A model generated the notes under the pieces. It worked only from the letters and a program-made list of their open reading frames with translations, was not told the DNA's origin and did not search any database. DNA of 64,000 nucleotides from DASZJY01 sp036260255 (lineage in GTDB: Bacteria; Actinomycetota; Acidimicrobiia; Acidimicrobiales; AC-14), in contig DATAAF010000097.1 of NCBI GenBank assembly GCA_036260255.1, positions 1 to 64,000 on the forward strand, given 5' to 3'. The translations under genes and the position numbers were made by a program. Below, piece by piece: positions 1-8,000 of this stretch (its first letter is position 1; every line of letters starts with the position of its first letter).

Positions 1-20
1 AGGGGGGCCTGCCCCCCTCC
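1..20. terminator. GC-only hairpin, possible end of an upstream unit
   Basis: An 8-bp perfect inverted repeat of A, six G and C is separated by two bases from its complement. It lies just before tRNA-Gln. No T-run follows it, so a terminator role for an upstream transcript is only a guess. Confidence 0.3.
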
Positions 21-28
21 CGAGAAAT

Positions 29-101
29 TCGGGGGTGGTGTAATTGGCAGCACGGCAGCCTTTGGAGCTGTCCGGTTCAGGTTCGAGTCCTGACCCCCGA
101 G
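29..101 (+). tRNA. tRNA-Gln (anticodon UUG)
   Basis: The sequence folds as a class I tRNA. The acceptor stem TCGGGGG (29-35) pairs with CCCCCGA (94-100) and the discriminator base is G101, as expected for glutamine. The anticodon stem GCAGC/GCTGT holds the loop CTTTGGA, giving anticodon TTG. The T arm is TCAGG-TTCGAGT-CCTGA. The 3' CCA is not encoded. It sits 25 bp upstream of glmU. Confidence 0.96.
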
Positions 102-126
102 CGCACGAAGGGGTAGAAAGTAGGGC

Positions 127-1236
127 GTGAGGCTGCGTCCCCTCTCTGCTGTGGTGATGGCGGCGGGTGCGGGAACGCGAATGAAGTCGACGCTCCCCAA
201 GTCGCTCCATCCGCTCTGCGGGCGGGCGATGCTGCTGCATGTTCTCGACGCCCTCTCGCTGGTGTACGTCGACCGGGCCGTCGTGGTCGTGGGCCACGGC
301 GCCGAGCGGGTCACCAAGACGCTGCACGAGGAGGCGCCCCCCGACCTGGCGATCGACTTCGTCGAGCAGCACGTCGGCCGGGGCACCGGCGACGCCGTCT
401 CCGTCGCCCTCACTGCGTTCCCCGACGACGATCTCGACGACGGCGACATCGTGGTCCTGCCCGGCGACACCCCGTTGATCACGCCCGAGACGCTGCACGA
501 GCTGGTCGAGGAGCACCGCCGCACGGACGCCGCCGCGACGGTGCTCACCGCCCGCCTCCCCGACGCCACCGGCTATGGGCGGGTGCTACGGAGCAAGGAC
601 AGTCGGGTGCGCCGCCTGGTCGAGGAGCGCGACGCAACCGAGGCGGAGCGGGAGATCGCCGAGGTGGCGACCTCGATCTACTGCTTCCGCCGCAGCCTGC
701 TGGCGCCCGCCCTCCGCCGCCTGAGCCCGGAGAACGCCCAGGGCGAGTACCACCTCACCGACGTGATCGGCGTTCTGGCCGAAGCCGGCCACCGGGTGTC
801 GGCCCTGACGGCCGAGGACCCCATGGAGACGGTCGGGGTCAACGACCGGTTCCAGCTGGCGGTGGCGGAGGCGGAGCTGCGCCGGCGCATCAACAGCGAG
901 TGGATGAAGGTGGGCGTGACGATGGTCGATCCCGCCCGCACCGTCGTCGACGCCCACGCCCAGCTGGCGGCCGACGTCGTCCTCCAGCCCAACGTGATGC
1001 TGCAGGGGCGCACCGTCGTCGGGGCGGGAGCCGTCCTCGGGCCCGACGTCCGCCTGGTCGACTGCGCGGTGGGCGAGGGGGCGCGCATCGAGACCACCGT
1101 CGGCTACGACGCCGAGATCGGCCCCGACGCCGCCGTCGGCCCCTTCGCCTTCCTCGCCCAGGGGAGTCACGTGCCCGAGGGGTTCACCACCGGCCCGTTC
1201 TACACTGCAACTGCGGGCGACGACGAGAGCGTGTAG
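127..1236 (+). CDS. glmU: GlmU uridyltransferase, C-terminally shortened
   Basis: This is N-acetylglucosamine-1-phosphate uridyltransferase, which makes UDP-GlcNAc for peptidoglycan in the cytoplasm. The nucleotidyltransferase signature AAGAGTRMKSTLPKSLHP lies at residues 12-29. The transferase domain runs to about residue 250 and hexapeptide (left-handed beta-helix) repeats start near 270. The protein has 369 residues, while bifunctional GlmU is usually 450-480. It stops after a VGPFAFL-type coil, where the family normally continues into the acetyltransferase active site with its catalytic His and CoA-binding coils. A frameshift is unlikely because prs starts 4 bases after the stop. The acetyl transfer step would then need another enzyme. 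The start is GTG. Family assignment is sure; loss of the acetyltransferase activity is inferred. Confidence 0.93.
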   Translation: MRLRPLSAVVMAAGAGTRMKSTLPKSLHPLCGRAMLLHVLDALSLVYVDRAVVVVGHGAERVTKTLHEEAPPDLAIDFVEQHVGRGTGDAVSVALTAFPDDDLDDGDIVVLPGDTPLITPETLHELVEEHRRTDAAATVLTARLPDATGYGRVLRSKDSRVRRLVEERDATEAEREIAEVATSIYCFRRSLLAPALRRLSPENAQGEYHLTDVIGVLAEAGHRVSALTAEDPMETVGVNDRFQLAVAEAELRRRINSEWMKVGVTMVDPARTVVDAHAQLAADVVLQPNVMLQGRTVVGAGAVLGPDVRLVDCAVGEGARIETTVGYDAEIGPDAAVGPFAFLAQGSHVPEGFTTGPFYTATAGDDESV

Positions 1237-1240
1237 GCCC

Positions 1241-2212
1241 ATGGAGTTCATCCCCAAGAGGCGGCTGGAGCTGTTCGCCGGCCGGTCCAACCTGCCGCTG
1301 GCGGAGGCCATCGCCCGTCACCTGGACGTCCAGCTGGGCGAGCACAACCTGGCCGAGTTCGCCAACGGGGAGGTGCACTGCCGTTTCGGTGAGTCCATCC
1401 GCGGCTCCGACGTCTTCATCGTCCAGACCCATGCGCGGCCGGTCAACGAGGCGATCATGGAGCAGCTCATCATGATCGACGCCGCCCGGCGGGCGTCGGC
1501 CAAGCGCATCACCGCCGTCTGCCCGTTCTACGGCTACGCCCGCCAGGACCGGAAGGCGTCGGGGCGTGAGCCGATCACGGCGAAGCTGCTGGCCAACATG
1601 CTCACCACCGCCGGCGTCGACCGGGTGGTCAGTGTCGACCTGCACTCGGGGCAGATCCAGGGCTTCTTCGACGTCCCCTTCGATCACCTCACGGCCATGC
1701 CCGTGCTGACCGACTACGTCCGCCAGAACTTCGGCAGCGACGTGGTGATCGTGTCGCCCGACGCCGGGCGGGTGAAGGTGGCCGAGCGCTTCAGCCAGCA
1801 CCTGCACGCCGACCTGGCCATCGTCCACAAGCGGCGGCCGCGGGGCCTGGCCAACCAGGTGATGGCCCTCGACGTGGTGGGGAAGGTCGAGGGTCGGGTC
1901 TGCGTGCTCATCGACGACATGATCGACACCGCCGGCACGATGTGCGCGGCGGCCGAGCAGCTGGTCGAGCACGAGGCGGTGGAGGTGCACGCCATGGCGA
2001 CCCACGGAGTGCTGTCCGACCCGGCCATCGACCGTCTCAAGAACTCGGTGATCTCCAAGGTGGTGATCACCGACACCCTCCCGCTCGAGGACGACCGCCG
2101 CATCGACAAGATCGAGGTGCTGTCGGTCGCCAAGATCATCGCCGACGCCTTGGACGCGGTGTTCGAGGACACGTCGGTGTCGGAGATCTTCGGCGGCGCG
2201 AACCAGACCTGA
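1241..2212 (+). CDS. prs: Ribose-phosphate pyrophosphokinase
   Basis: It converts ribose-5-phosphate and ATP to PRPP, the precursor for nucleotides, histidine, tryptophan and NAD. The length of 323 residues is typical. Visible motifs are the ATP-contacting VDLHSGQIQGFF (132-143), the flexible-loop KRRPRG (197-202) and the PRPP-binding loop DDMIDTAGT (225-233). It starts 4 bases after the glmU stop, so the two are almost certainly co-transcribed, an arrangement common in actinobacteria. Confidence 0.97.
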   Translation: MEFIPKRRLELFAGRSNLPLAEAIARHLDVQLGEHNLAEFANGEVHCRFGESIRGSDVFIVQTHARPVNEAIMEQLIMIDAARRASAKRITAVCPFYGYARQDRKASGREPITAKLLANMLTTAGVDRVVSVDLHSGQIQGFFDVPFDHLTAMPVLTDYVRQNFGSDVVIVSPDAGRVKVAERFSQHLHADLAIVHKRRPRGLANQVMALDVVGKVEGRVCVLIDDMIDTAGTMCAAAEQLVEHEAVEVHAMATHGVLSDPAIDRLKNSVISKVVITDTLPLEDDRRIDKIEVLSVAKIIADALDAVFEDTSVSEIFGGANQT

Positions 2213-2229
2213 GGTTCGCGTCGGCCCGG

Positions 2230-2266
2230 TAGGCTGGGGGCGCTCCCCACGCACCGCCCCAGGAGG
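2230..2266 (+). promoter_or_regulatory. Probable -10 box, leader hairpin and SD of rplY
   Basis: TAGGCT at 2230-2235 fits the actinobacterial TAnnnT -10 box. It is followed by a short inverted repeat (TGGGG, 5-base loop, CCCCA) and then a strong Shine-Dalgarno AGGAGG at 2261-2266, nine bases before the ATG at 2276. The hairpin could be a leader structure; that part is speculation. Confidence 0.45.
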
Positions 2267-2275
2267 ACGCGCGAC

Positions 2276-3001
2276 ATGGAAGACGTAGCCCTTGCCGCCG
2301 AGCCCGGCCGGCCCACGGGCAGCGCTGCGGCCCGGCGCCTGCGCGCCGCCGGGAAGGTCCCCGCCGTCCTGTACGGCCACGGCATCGATCCTCAGGCGGT
2401 GGCGGTGGACGGGCGGTCGCTGCGGCTGGCGCTGAGCCAGGAAGGGGGCGTGAACGCTCTGCTCAACCTCGATATCGGGGGGACGAAGCACCTGGCCATG
2501 GCCCGCCAGCTGCAGCGCGATCCGGTGCGGGGGACGGTCGCCCACGTCGACTTCGTGATCGTGCGCCGCGACGAGGTCGTGTCGGCGGACGTGCCCGTGC
2601 ACCTGGTGGGCGAGCCCGAGAAGGTCCAGCGGGCGGACGGCCTGGTCGAGCAGCAGCTGTTTACCCTGACGGTGCACGCCACGCCGGCGAACATCCCCAC
2701 CGCCGTCGAGGTGGACATCTCCGGGCTCGACATCGGCGACGTCATCCGGGTGGGCGACCTGTCGCTGCCGTCGGGGGCGACGACCGACCTCGACCCCGAG
2801 GAGCCGGTGGTGGCCGGGCAGGCGTCCCGGGTGGCGGCGGAGATCGAGGCGGTCGAGGCCGAGGAGGCGGAGGCGGCCGGTGTCCCGGCCGAGGAGGTGG
2901 CGGCCGAGGGCGCGGCGGCGGGCGCGGGTGCGGCGGCGGGCGCGGCGGGCGCGGGCGCGACGGCTGGCGGCGACGAGGCCGGCGGAGGCCAGGGGGCGTA
3001 A
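2276..3001 (+). CDS. rplY: 50S ribosomal protein L25 (TL5/Ctc type)
   Basis: This is the 5S rRNA-binding ribosomal protein of the long Ctc/TL5 form. The N-terminal L25 domain (about 1-95) carries the typical SAAARRLRAAGKVPAVLYG start, followed by the beta-rich TL5 C domain (about 100-190). The last 50 residues are an Ala/Glu/Gly low-complexity tail, common in GC-rich actinobacteria. ATG start with AGGAGG nine bases upstream. It is followed by pth in the same reading frame. Confidence 0.95.
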   Translation: MEDVALAAEPGRPTGSAAARRLRAAGKVPAVLYGHGIDPQAVAVDGRSLRLALSQEGGVNALLNLDIGGTKHLAMARQLQRDPVRGTVAHVDFVIVRRDEVVSADVPVHLVGEPEKVQRADGLVEQQLFTLTVHATPANIPTAVEVDISGLDIGDVIRVGDLSLPSGATTDLDPEEPVVAGQASRVAAEIEAVEAEEAEAAGVPAEEVAAEGAAAGAGAAAGAAGAGATAGGDEAGGGQGA

Positions 3002-3040
3002 GAGCTGCTCCGAGAGCGGACTGGCGCCGCCGCCGACCTG

Positions 3041-3598
3041 GTGGTCGTCGGCCTCGGCAACCCCGGCCCGAGCTACGAGGGGACCCGGCACAACATCGGG
3101 GCAGAGGTGGTGGGCCTGCTGGCGGGCCGCCACGGTACGCCGCTGCGGAAGGGCAAGGAGCGGGCCCTGGTGGCCGAGCCGCGGGTGGACGGCAGGCTGA
3201 TGGTGCTGGCGTTCCCGCAGACGTTCATGAACCTTTCGGGCGAGTCGGTGGCCCGCCTGGTGCGGCGGTACGGGATCGCCGACAACCTGTCCAAGCTGGT
3301 GGTGGTGCACGACGAGCTGGACCTGCCCCCGGCCAGGGTGAAGATCAAGGAGGGGGGCGGCACGGCCGGCCACAACGGCCTCGAGTCGCTGCGCAGCCAC
3401 CTGCACTCGGGCGCCTTCGTGCGCGTGCGCATCGGCATCGGCAAGCCGCCGGGGCGCATGGAGGGGGCGGACTACGTGCTGCGCCGGCCGTCGAAGGCGG
3501 AGCAGGTCGACCTCGACGTCGCCATCGAGGAGGCCGCCGAGGCCGTCGAGCTCATCCTCGCCGAGGGCCCCGCCGCCGCCATGAACCGCTTCAACTGA
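3041..3598 (+). CDS. pth: Peptidyl-tRNA hydrolase
   Basis: It hydrolyses peptidyl-tRNA released by stalled or aborted ribosomes. The 185 residues match the family. The N-terminus VVGLGNPGPSYEGTRHNIG carries the substrate-binding Asn7 and catalytic His17. QTFMNLSGESV and HDELDLPP follow, then the GGGTAGHNGL motif. No clear ribosome binding site precedes the GTG chosen here. The frame is open back to the rplY TAA (2999-3001), and a CTG at 3038 would also fit. The short rplY-pth gap suggests translational coupling. Confidence 0.95.
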   Translation: MVVGLGNPGPSYEGTRHNIGAEVVGLLAGRHGTPLRKGKERALVAEPRVDGRLMVLAFPQTFMNLSGESVARLVRRYGIADNLSKLVVVHDELDLPPARVKIKEGGGTAGHNGLESLRSHLHSGAFVRVRIGIGKPPGRMEGADYVLRRPSKAEQVDLDVAIEEAAEAVELILAEGPAAAMNRFN

Positions 3599-3619
3599 CC
3601 CCCGCCTCGCGGGCCCTGG

Positions 3620-3645
3620 CGAATTGGGTGACGAAAGTGGTTGGA
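3620..3645 (+). repeat. Left inverted repeat of the DUF559 element
   Basis: It starts CGAATTGGGTGACGAAAG and continues TGGTTGGA. It lies 10 bp beyond the stop codon of the enclosed minus-strand gene. Confidence 0.85.
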
Positions 3646-3655
3646 TTTCGCGCTC

Positions 3656-4594
3656 TCAGCGCGCCGGAACGGGCTGACGGGCGGCGGCGATGGCCTCCGC
3701 TACTCGCAGGGGCACGACCCACGGACGGACGAAGACGTCTTCCTCGGTGATCCGGACGACCGTCAGTCCGAGCTCGGCCAGCTGCGCGTCCCGCCGCTGA
3801 TCGCGCTCTCGGTCGGACGGCGAGGTGTGGTGCACCACGCTGTCGACCTCGACGACGACCGGTGCCCCGGTGATCCGCAGGTCGACCCGCCCGATCCAGT
3901 TCTCGCCCCCCAGGTCGACCTGGCGATCGGCGACGATCCCCGCTTCTTCGAGGAGGGCGATGGCCCGTGCCTCCAGACCGGACGCCGGTGGGACGTAGCC
4001 CGGCGGCCATCCCTGGAGGATCTCGCGCATATCGGCGATTCCGGGTCGGCCGCGGGCGGCCAGCTCGTCGAGCATCCGGCGCAGGCCGGTCAGGACGGCC
4101 GGATTGCTGCTGACCGCGTTCTCGACCGCGCGCTTCGTGCGCTCGAACCGGGCACCGCGGACGCCGGCCAGGTCGAAGAGCGTTCGGGGCAGGGTCGTGA
4201 CCCGTAGGCCATCGATCACGGTCACATGGTGCGCAGGCAAGCAGCGCGACTCGTGGACTTGCCCCACCATCGGTACCCCGCGCTGGGCGTCCCGTTGGCG
4301 CGAGATCTCAACCGGCCCCGGCCAGTAGCCGGGCAGGCCGAGCAGGGCGGCCGCCGACTCGTGGGAGACGGCGGCACCCGGACCGGCATCGACCAGGGCG
4401 ACCATGAGCTCCTGCTGCCAGGTCGGCGGGGACCCGGCCAGGATGAGCGCCTGCGGCCCGTGCGGTAGGAGGATGCCCTTGGCGACCCGCGAACGGATCG
4501 CTTGGCGGCTGACCCCGAGCTCTCGAAGCTGTCGACGGGCCACCACCCCGTGCTGGGTGGCGGCGAGCATCTGGATGCGCTCGTCGGTGTTCAT
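3656..4594 (-). CDS. AbiEi-like N-terminal plus DUF559 (Vsr-like) protein
   Basis: A 312-residue protein of a family frequent in actinobacteria. The N-terminal 50 residues (AATQHGVVARRQLRELGVS and following) match the winged-helix antitoxin-like domain of AbiEi (type IV toxin-antitoxin). The C-terminal part resembles DUF559, a fold related to very-short-patch-repair endonucleases: GRVDLRITGAPVVVEVDS gives the acidic residues, and the RRDAQLAELGLTVVRITEED segment is typical. Substrate and role are unknown; a defence or mobile-element role is inferred from the domain pair. No AbiEii toxin gene is next to it. It is bounded by inverted repeats, with the right copy 59 bp upstream of the ATG, where it could also act as an operator. 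Confidence 0.82.
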   Translation of the reverse strand: MNTDERIQMLAATQHGVVARRQLRELGVSRQAIRSRVAKGILLPHGPQALILAGSPPTWQQELMVALVDAGPGAAVSHESAAALLGLPGYWPGPVEISRQRDAQRGVPMVGQVHESRCLPAHHVTVIDGLRVTTLPRTLFDLAGVRGARFERTKRAVENAVSSNPAVLTGLRRMLDELAARGRPGIADMREILQGWPPGYVPPASGLEARAIALLEEAGIVADRQVDLGGENWIGRVDLRITGAPVVVEVDSVVHHTSPSDRERDQRRDAQLAELGLTVVRITEEDVFVRPWVVPLRVAEAIAAARQPVPAR

Positions 4595-4652
4595 GGCCGC
4601 GAGCGTGCCAGCGGGTTACGACAAGACGAACTGGCGCGCGCAGCGGCTGGAT

Positions 4653-4678
4653 TTCAACCGCTTTCGTCACCCAATTCG
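4653..4678 (-). repeat. Right inverted repeat of the DUF559 element
   Basis: Read on the minus strand it starts CGAATTGGGTGACGAAAG and continues CGGTTGAA, differing from the left copy at two of 26 positions. It contains a TTGAAA that could serve as a -35 box for the enclosed gene. Confidence 0.85.
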
Positions 4679-4690
4679 ACGGGGAGGGGG

Positions 4691-4722
4691 TTGACCTGGC
4701 CCTAAGGGCCGGGTTCTACCAT
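4691..4722 (+). promoter_or_regulatory. Probable promoter of the Cys-rich protein gene
   Basis: TTGACC at 4691-4696 is a good -35 box. TACCAT at 4717-4722 (TAnnnT) ends six bases before the ATG at 4729, which predicts a leaderless mRNA. A GGCCCTAAGGGCC palindrome lies between the two boxes and could bind a repressor, which is speculative. Confidence 0.5.
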
Positions 4723-4728
4723 GAGTCC

Positions 4729-4920
4729 ATGGACACTCAGACGCTGAACCAGTGCGGTTGCGGGTGCGGCACCATGACCACCGTGACCGCGGCACAGGAA
4801 GGGTGTGGCTGCGGCTGCGAGTGCTGCGGCGACGCCCCCACGGACGCCCAGACCGAGGTCGCCGAGCTGCGGCGGCTCCGGGACACCATCGACCAGCGAC
4901 TGGCCGAGCTGGGCAGCTGA
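4729..4920 (+). CDS. Small cysteine-rich protein, possible metal binder
   Basis: A 63-residue protein with ten cysteines packed into two clusters (CGCGCG near residue 9 and GCGCGCECCGD near 26), followed by a charged helical tail (EVAELRRLRDTIDQRLAELG) likely to form a coiled coil. Dense CxCxC spacing is what metallothioneins and similar metal-binding peptides show; I cannot name a family. The upstream ATG at 4721 is out of frame and stops at once, so 4729 is the start. It probably has its own leaderless promoter. Confidence 0.7.
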   Translation: MDTQTLNQCGCGCGTMTTVTAAQEGCGCGCECCGDAPTDAQTEVAELRRLRDTIDQRLAELGS

Positions 4921-5023
4921 TGTCGGCAGGGCGGGCCGCCTTCCCGCCTGGCCGCCCGCCCGCCGACACCCGACACGGACACCTGACACCTGAGTCCCTC
5001 CTGGGTACCGCCAGGGGCACCGG

Positions 5024-5029
5024 TACTCT
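5024..5029 (+). promoter_or_regulatory. -10 box of mfd (leaderless)
   Basis: TACTCT is followed by six bases and then the GTG start of mfd at 5036. This spacing would place the transcription start at or next to the start codon. Confidence 0.5.
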
Positions 5030-5035
5030 CGCAAG

Positions 5036-8000
5036 GTGACCCTCCGGGACCTCCCGCCCCTCCTCCGTCACCACCCCGCCCTTCCCGCGCTCGTCGGGAG
5101 TGCCTCGACGGTCGTCGCCGTTCCCGACCCCGCCCGCGCCTTCACCGTCGCCGGCCTCACCCACCTCTCCGGCCGCCACCCCCTCGTCGTCGCCGTCCCC
5201 ACCACCGCCGACGCCGAGCGCCTGGCGCACGACCTCCGCGCCTTCCTCGAGCCCGACGCCGTCGACCTGCTCCCCGCCTGGGAGACCCTCCCGTTCGAGC
5301 GGGTCAGCCCCGGCGTCGAGACCATGGGCCGCCGCCTGCGGGCCCTCTGGCGCCTGCACGACCCGTCCCGGGCTCCCCGCATCCTCGTGGCCCCCGTGCG
5401 CGCCCTCCTCCAGCGCCTGGGCCCCCACGTGGAGGACGTCGAGCCGGTGGTCGTCCGCAAGGGCGGCGTGGTCGACCCCGTCGACCTGGTGGAGCGACTG
5501 ACCCGAGCCGGCTACCGCCGTGAGTACGTCGTCGAGCACCGGGGCGAGGTCGCCCGCCGGGGATCGATCGTCGACGTCTTCCCGTCCACCTCCGATGCCC
5601 CCGTGAGGATCGACCTCTGGGGGGACGAGGTCGACCGCCTCACCGAGTTCTCGGTCAACGACCAGCGGGCCACCGACTCAGTCGAGTGCGTCGAGATCTT
5701 CCCCTGCCGCGAGGTGCTGCCGACCGACGAGGTCCGCGCCCGGGCCGCCGAGCTGATCGGGACCGAGCCCTGGGGACGCGACCAGTGGGAGCGCCTGGCC
5801 GAAGGGCTGACCTTCGACGGCATGGAGTCGTGGCTCCCCTGGCTGGTCGACGAGGAGCGCACCATCGTCGACCTCCTCCGCCCCCACGCCCAGGTGCTCC
5901 TCGTGGAGCCCCGCCGCATGCGCGACCGGGCGGGCGAGCTGGCCGACGAGGAGGCGGCGCTGGCCGCCACCCTGGCCCAGACCTGGGGCGCCTCGGCCAA
6001 GGGCGGCGCCTTCCCCCGCCTCCACCTGCCCTTCGACCGCCTCCTCGCCCACATCCGGGCGCCCGTCTGGACGGTGGTCCCCGCCGCCGACAGCCCCGAC
6101 ACCCCGGTCGTCCAGGCGACCGGTTGGGACCCCGTCCTCGGCGATCCCGAGCGCCTCGCACGCCAGGTCGCCGACCTGCTGCAGCGCAAGTTCACCGTGG
6201 TCGTGGCCGCCGACGGCAAGGGGTCGGCCGCCCGCCTGGCCGGTCTCCTGGCCGAGCAGGGCGTCTCCTTTCCCGTCCTCGAGGACGGCCAGGGCCCGCC
6301 GGACCGGTCCAACGGCTGGGTCGAGGTCCAGCCGCTCGAGCGGGGGTTCGTCCTCCCCGAGCTCCACCTCGCCGTCCTCGTCGAGAGCGATGTCACCGGC
6401 CGCCGCCGCCCCCACCGCCGCCCCCGCCCTCGCCGTACCGACGCCCAGGCGTTCTTCGACGACCTCCAGCCCGGCGACTACGTCGTCCACCACCAGCACG
6501 GCGTGGCCCGGTACGGCGGCATGGTCAAGCGGGCCATCGGCGGCGCCGAACGCGACTACCTCCTGCTCGAATACCGCGGGGGCGACAAGCTCTACGTCCC
6601 CTCCGACCAGATCGACGCCGTCCGCCACTACACCGGCGGTGACACGCCCACGGTCAGCCGGCTGGGCGGCGCCGACTGGCAGCGGACCAAGGCCCGGGTC
6701 AAGGCGGCGGTCAAGGAGATCGCCGAGGAGCTGGTCGCCCTGTACCGGGCGCGCATCGCGACGACCGGTCACGCCTTCCCTCCCGACGCCCCGTGGCAGC
6801 ACGAGCTGGAGGAGGCCTTCCCCTACACCCTCACCCCCGACCAGGCCAAGGCCGTCGCCGACGTCAAGGCCGACATGGAGCGCGACACGCCCATGGACCG
6901 CCTCGTCTGCGGTGACGTCGGGTTCGGCAAGACCGAGATCGCGGTGCGGGCCGCCTTCAAGGCCGCCCAGGACGGCAAGCAGACGGCCGTGCTCGTCCCC
7001 ACCACCCTCCTGGCCCAGCAGCACTTCCAGACCTTCTCCGAGCGCTTCGCCGGGTACCCCGTGACCGTCGAGGTCCTGTCCCGCTTCCTGACCCCGGGGC
7101 AGGCGAAGCGCGTGGTCGACGGGCTCGCCGAAGGCTCCGTCGACGTCGTCATCGGCACCCACCGCCTCCTCTCGGCGGACGTCCGTTTCCGCGACCTCGG
7201 ACTCCTGGTCGTGGACGAGGAGCAGCGCTTCGGCGTCACCCACAAGGAGGCGATCAAGCGCCTGCGCACCAACGTCGACGTCCTCACCCTCACCGCCACG
7301 CCCATCCCGCGGACCCTGGAGATGAGCCTCACCGGCATACGCGACCTCACGATCCTCAACACCGCTCCGCCCGAGCGCCAGCCGATCCTCACCTACGTGG
7401 GCGAGTACGACGAGCGGCCGGTGGCCGAGGCCATCCGCCGGGAGCTGCTGCGGGAGGGGCAGGTCTTCTTCGTGCACAACCGGGTGGCCGACATCGCCGG
7501 GGTGGCCGCCCGCCTCCACGAGATGGTCCCCGAGGCGCGCATCGCCGTCGCCCACGGCCAGATGGACGAGGGCCAGCTGGAACGGGTCGTGCTCGACTTC
7601 TGGGAGGGCGGCTACGACGTCCTCGTCTGCACGACGATCATCGAGTCGGGCATCGACATGCCCACCGTGAACACGCTCGTCGTCGACCGGGCCGACGCCA
7701 TGGGACTGGGCCAGCTGCACCAGCTCCGCGGCCGGGTCGGGCGGGCCGGCCAGCGGGCGTACGCCTACCTCTTCTTCCCCCCGGAGCGGAAGCTCACCGA
7801 GGAGGCCTACGAGCGGCTCAAGACGATCGGCGAGCACACCGAGCTGGGGTCGGGGTTCAAGATCGCCATGCGCGACCTCGAGATCCGCGGCGCCGGCAAC
7901 CTGCTGGGGGCGACACAGTCGGGCCACATCGCCGCGGTGGGATACGACCTGTACGTGCAGATGGTGGCGGAGGCGGTGGCCGAGGTGAAGGGCGAGGAGC

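Larger units (their letters stand above)
3620..4678. mobile_element. Inverted-repeat-bounded single-gene element (putative)
   Basis: A 1,059-bp segment holds one gene (DUF559/AbiEi-like) and is bounded by inward-facing 26-bp inverted repeats with 24 of 26 matches. The outer 18 bases are identical at both ends. No transposase is inside and I see no target-site duplication. The insertion separates pth from the following genes. The geometry resembles a non-autonomous transposon or cassette, but a regulatory explanation (paired operators) cannot be excluded. Confidence 0.4.

Noticed and set aside
1200..1245. A frameshift explaining the short GlmU
   Set aside because: The prs gene begins four bases after the glmU stop, so no room exists for the missing 100-plus residues.
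1184..3406. A 740-codon open frame on the minus strand, and similar long antisense frames at 5678-8302 and 48090-51782
   Set aside because: They lie opposite prs/rplY, mfd and lhr, which are unambiguous. Their translations are His/Asp/Arg/Gly-rich in the way expected of antisense frames in very GC-rich DNA.
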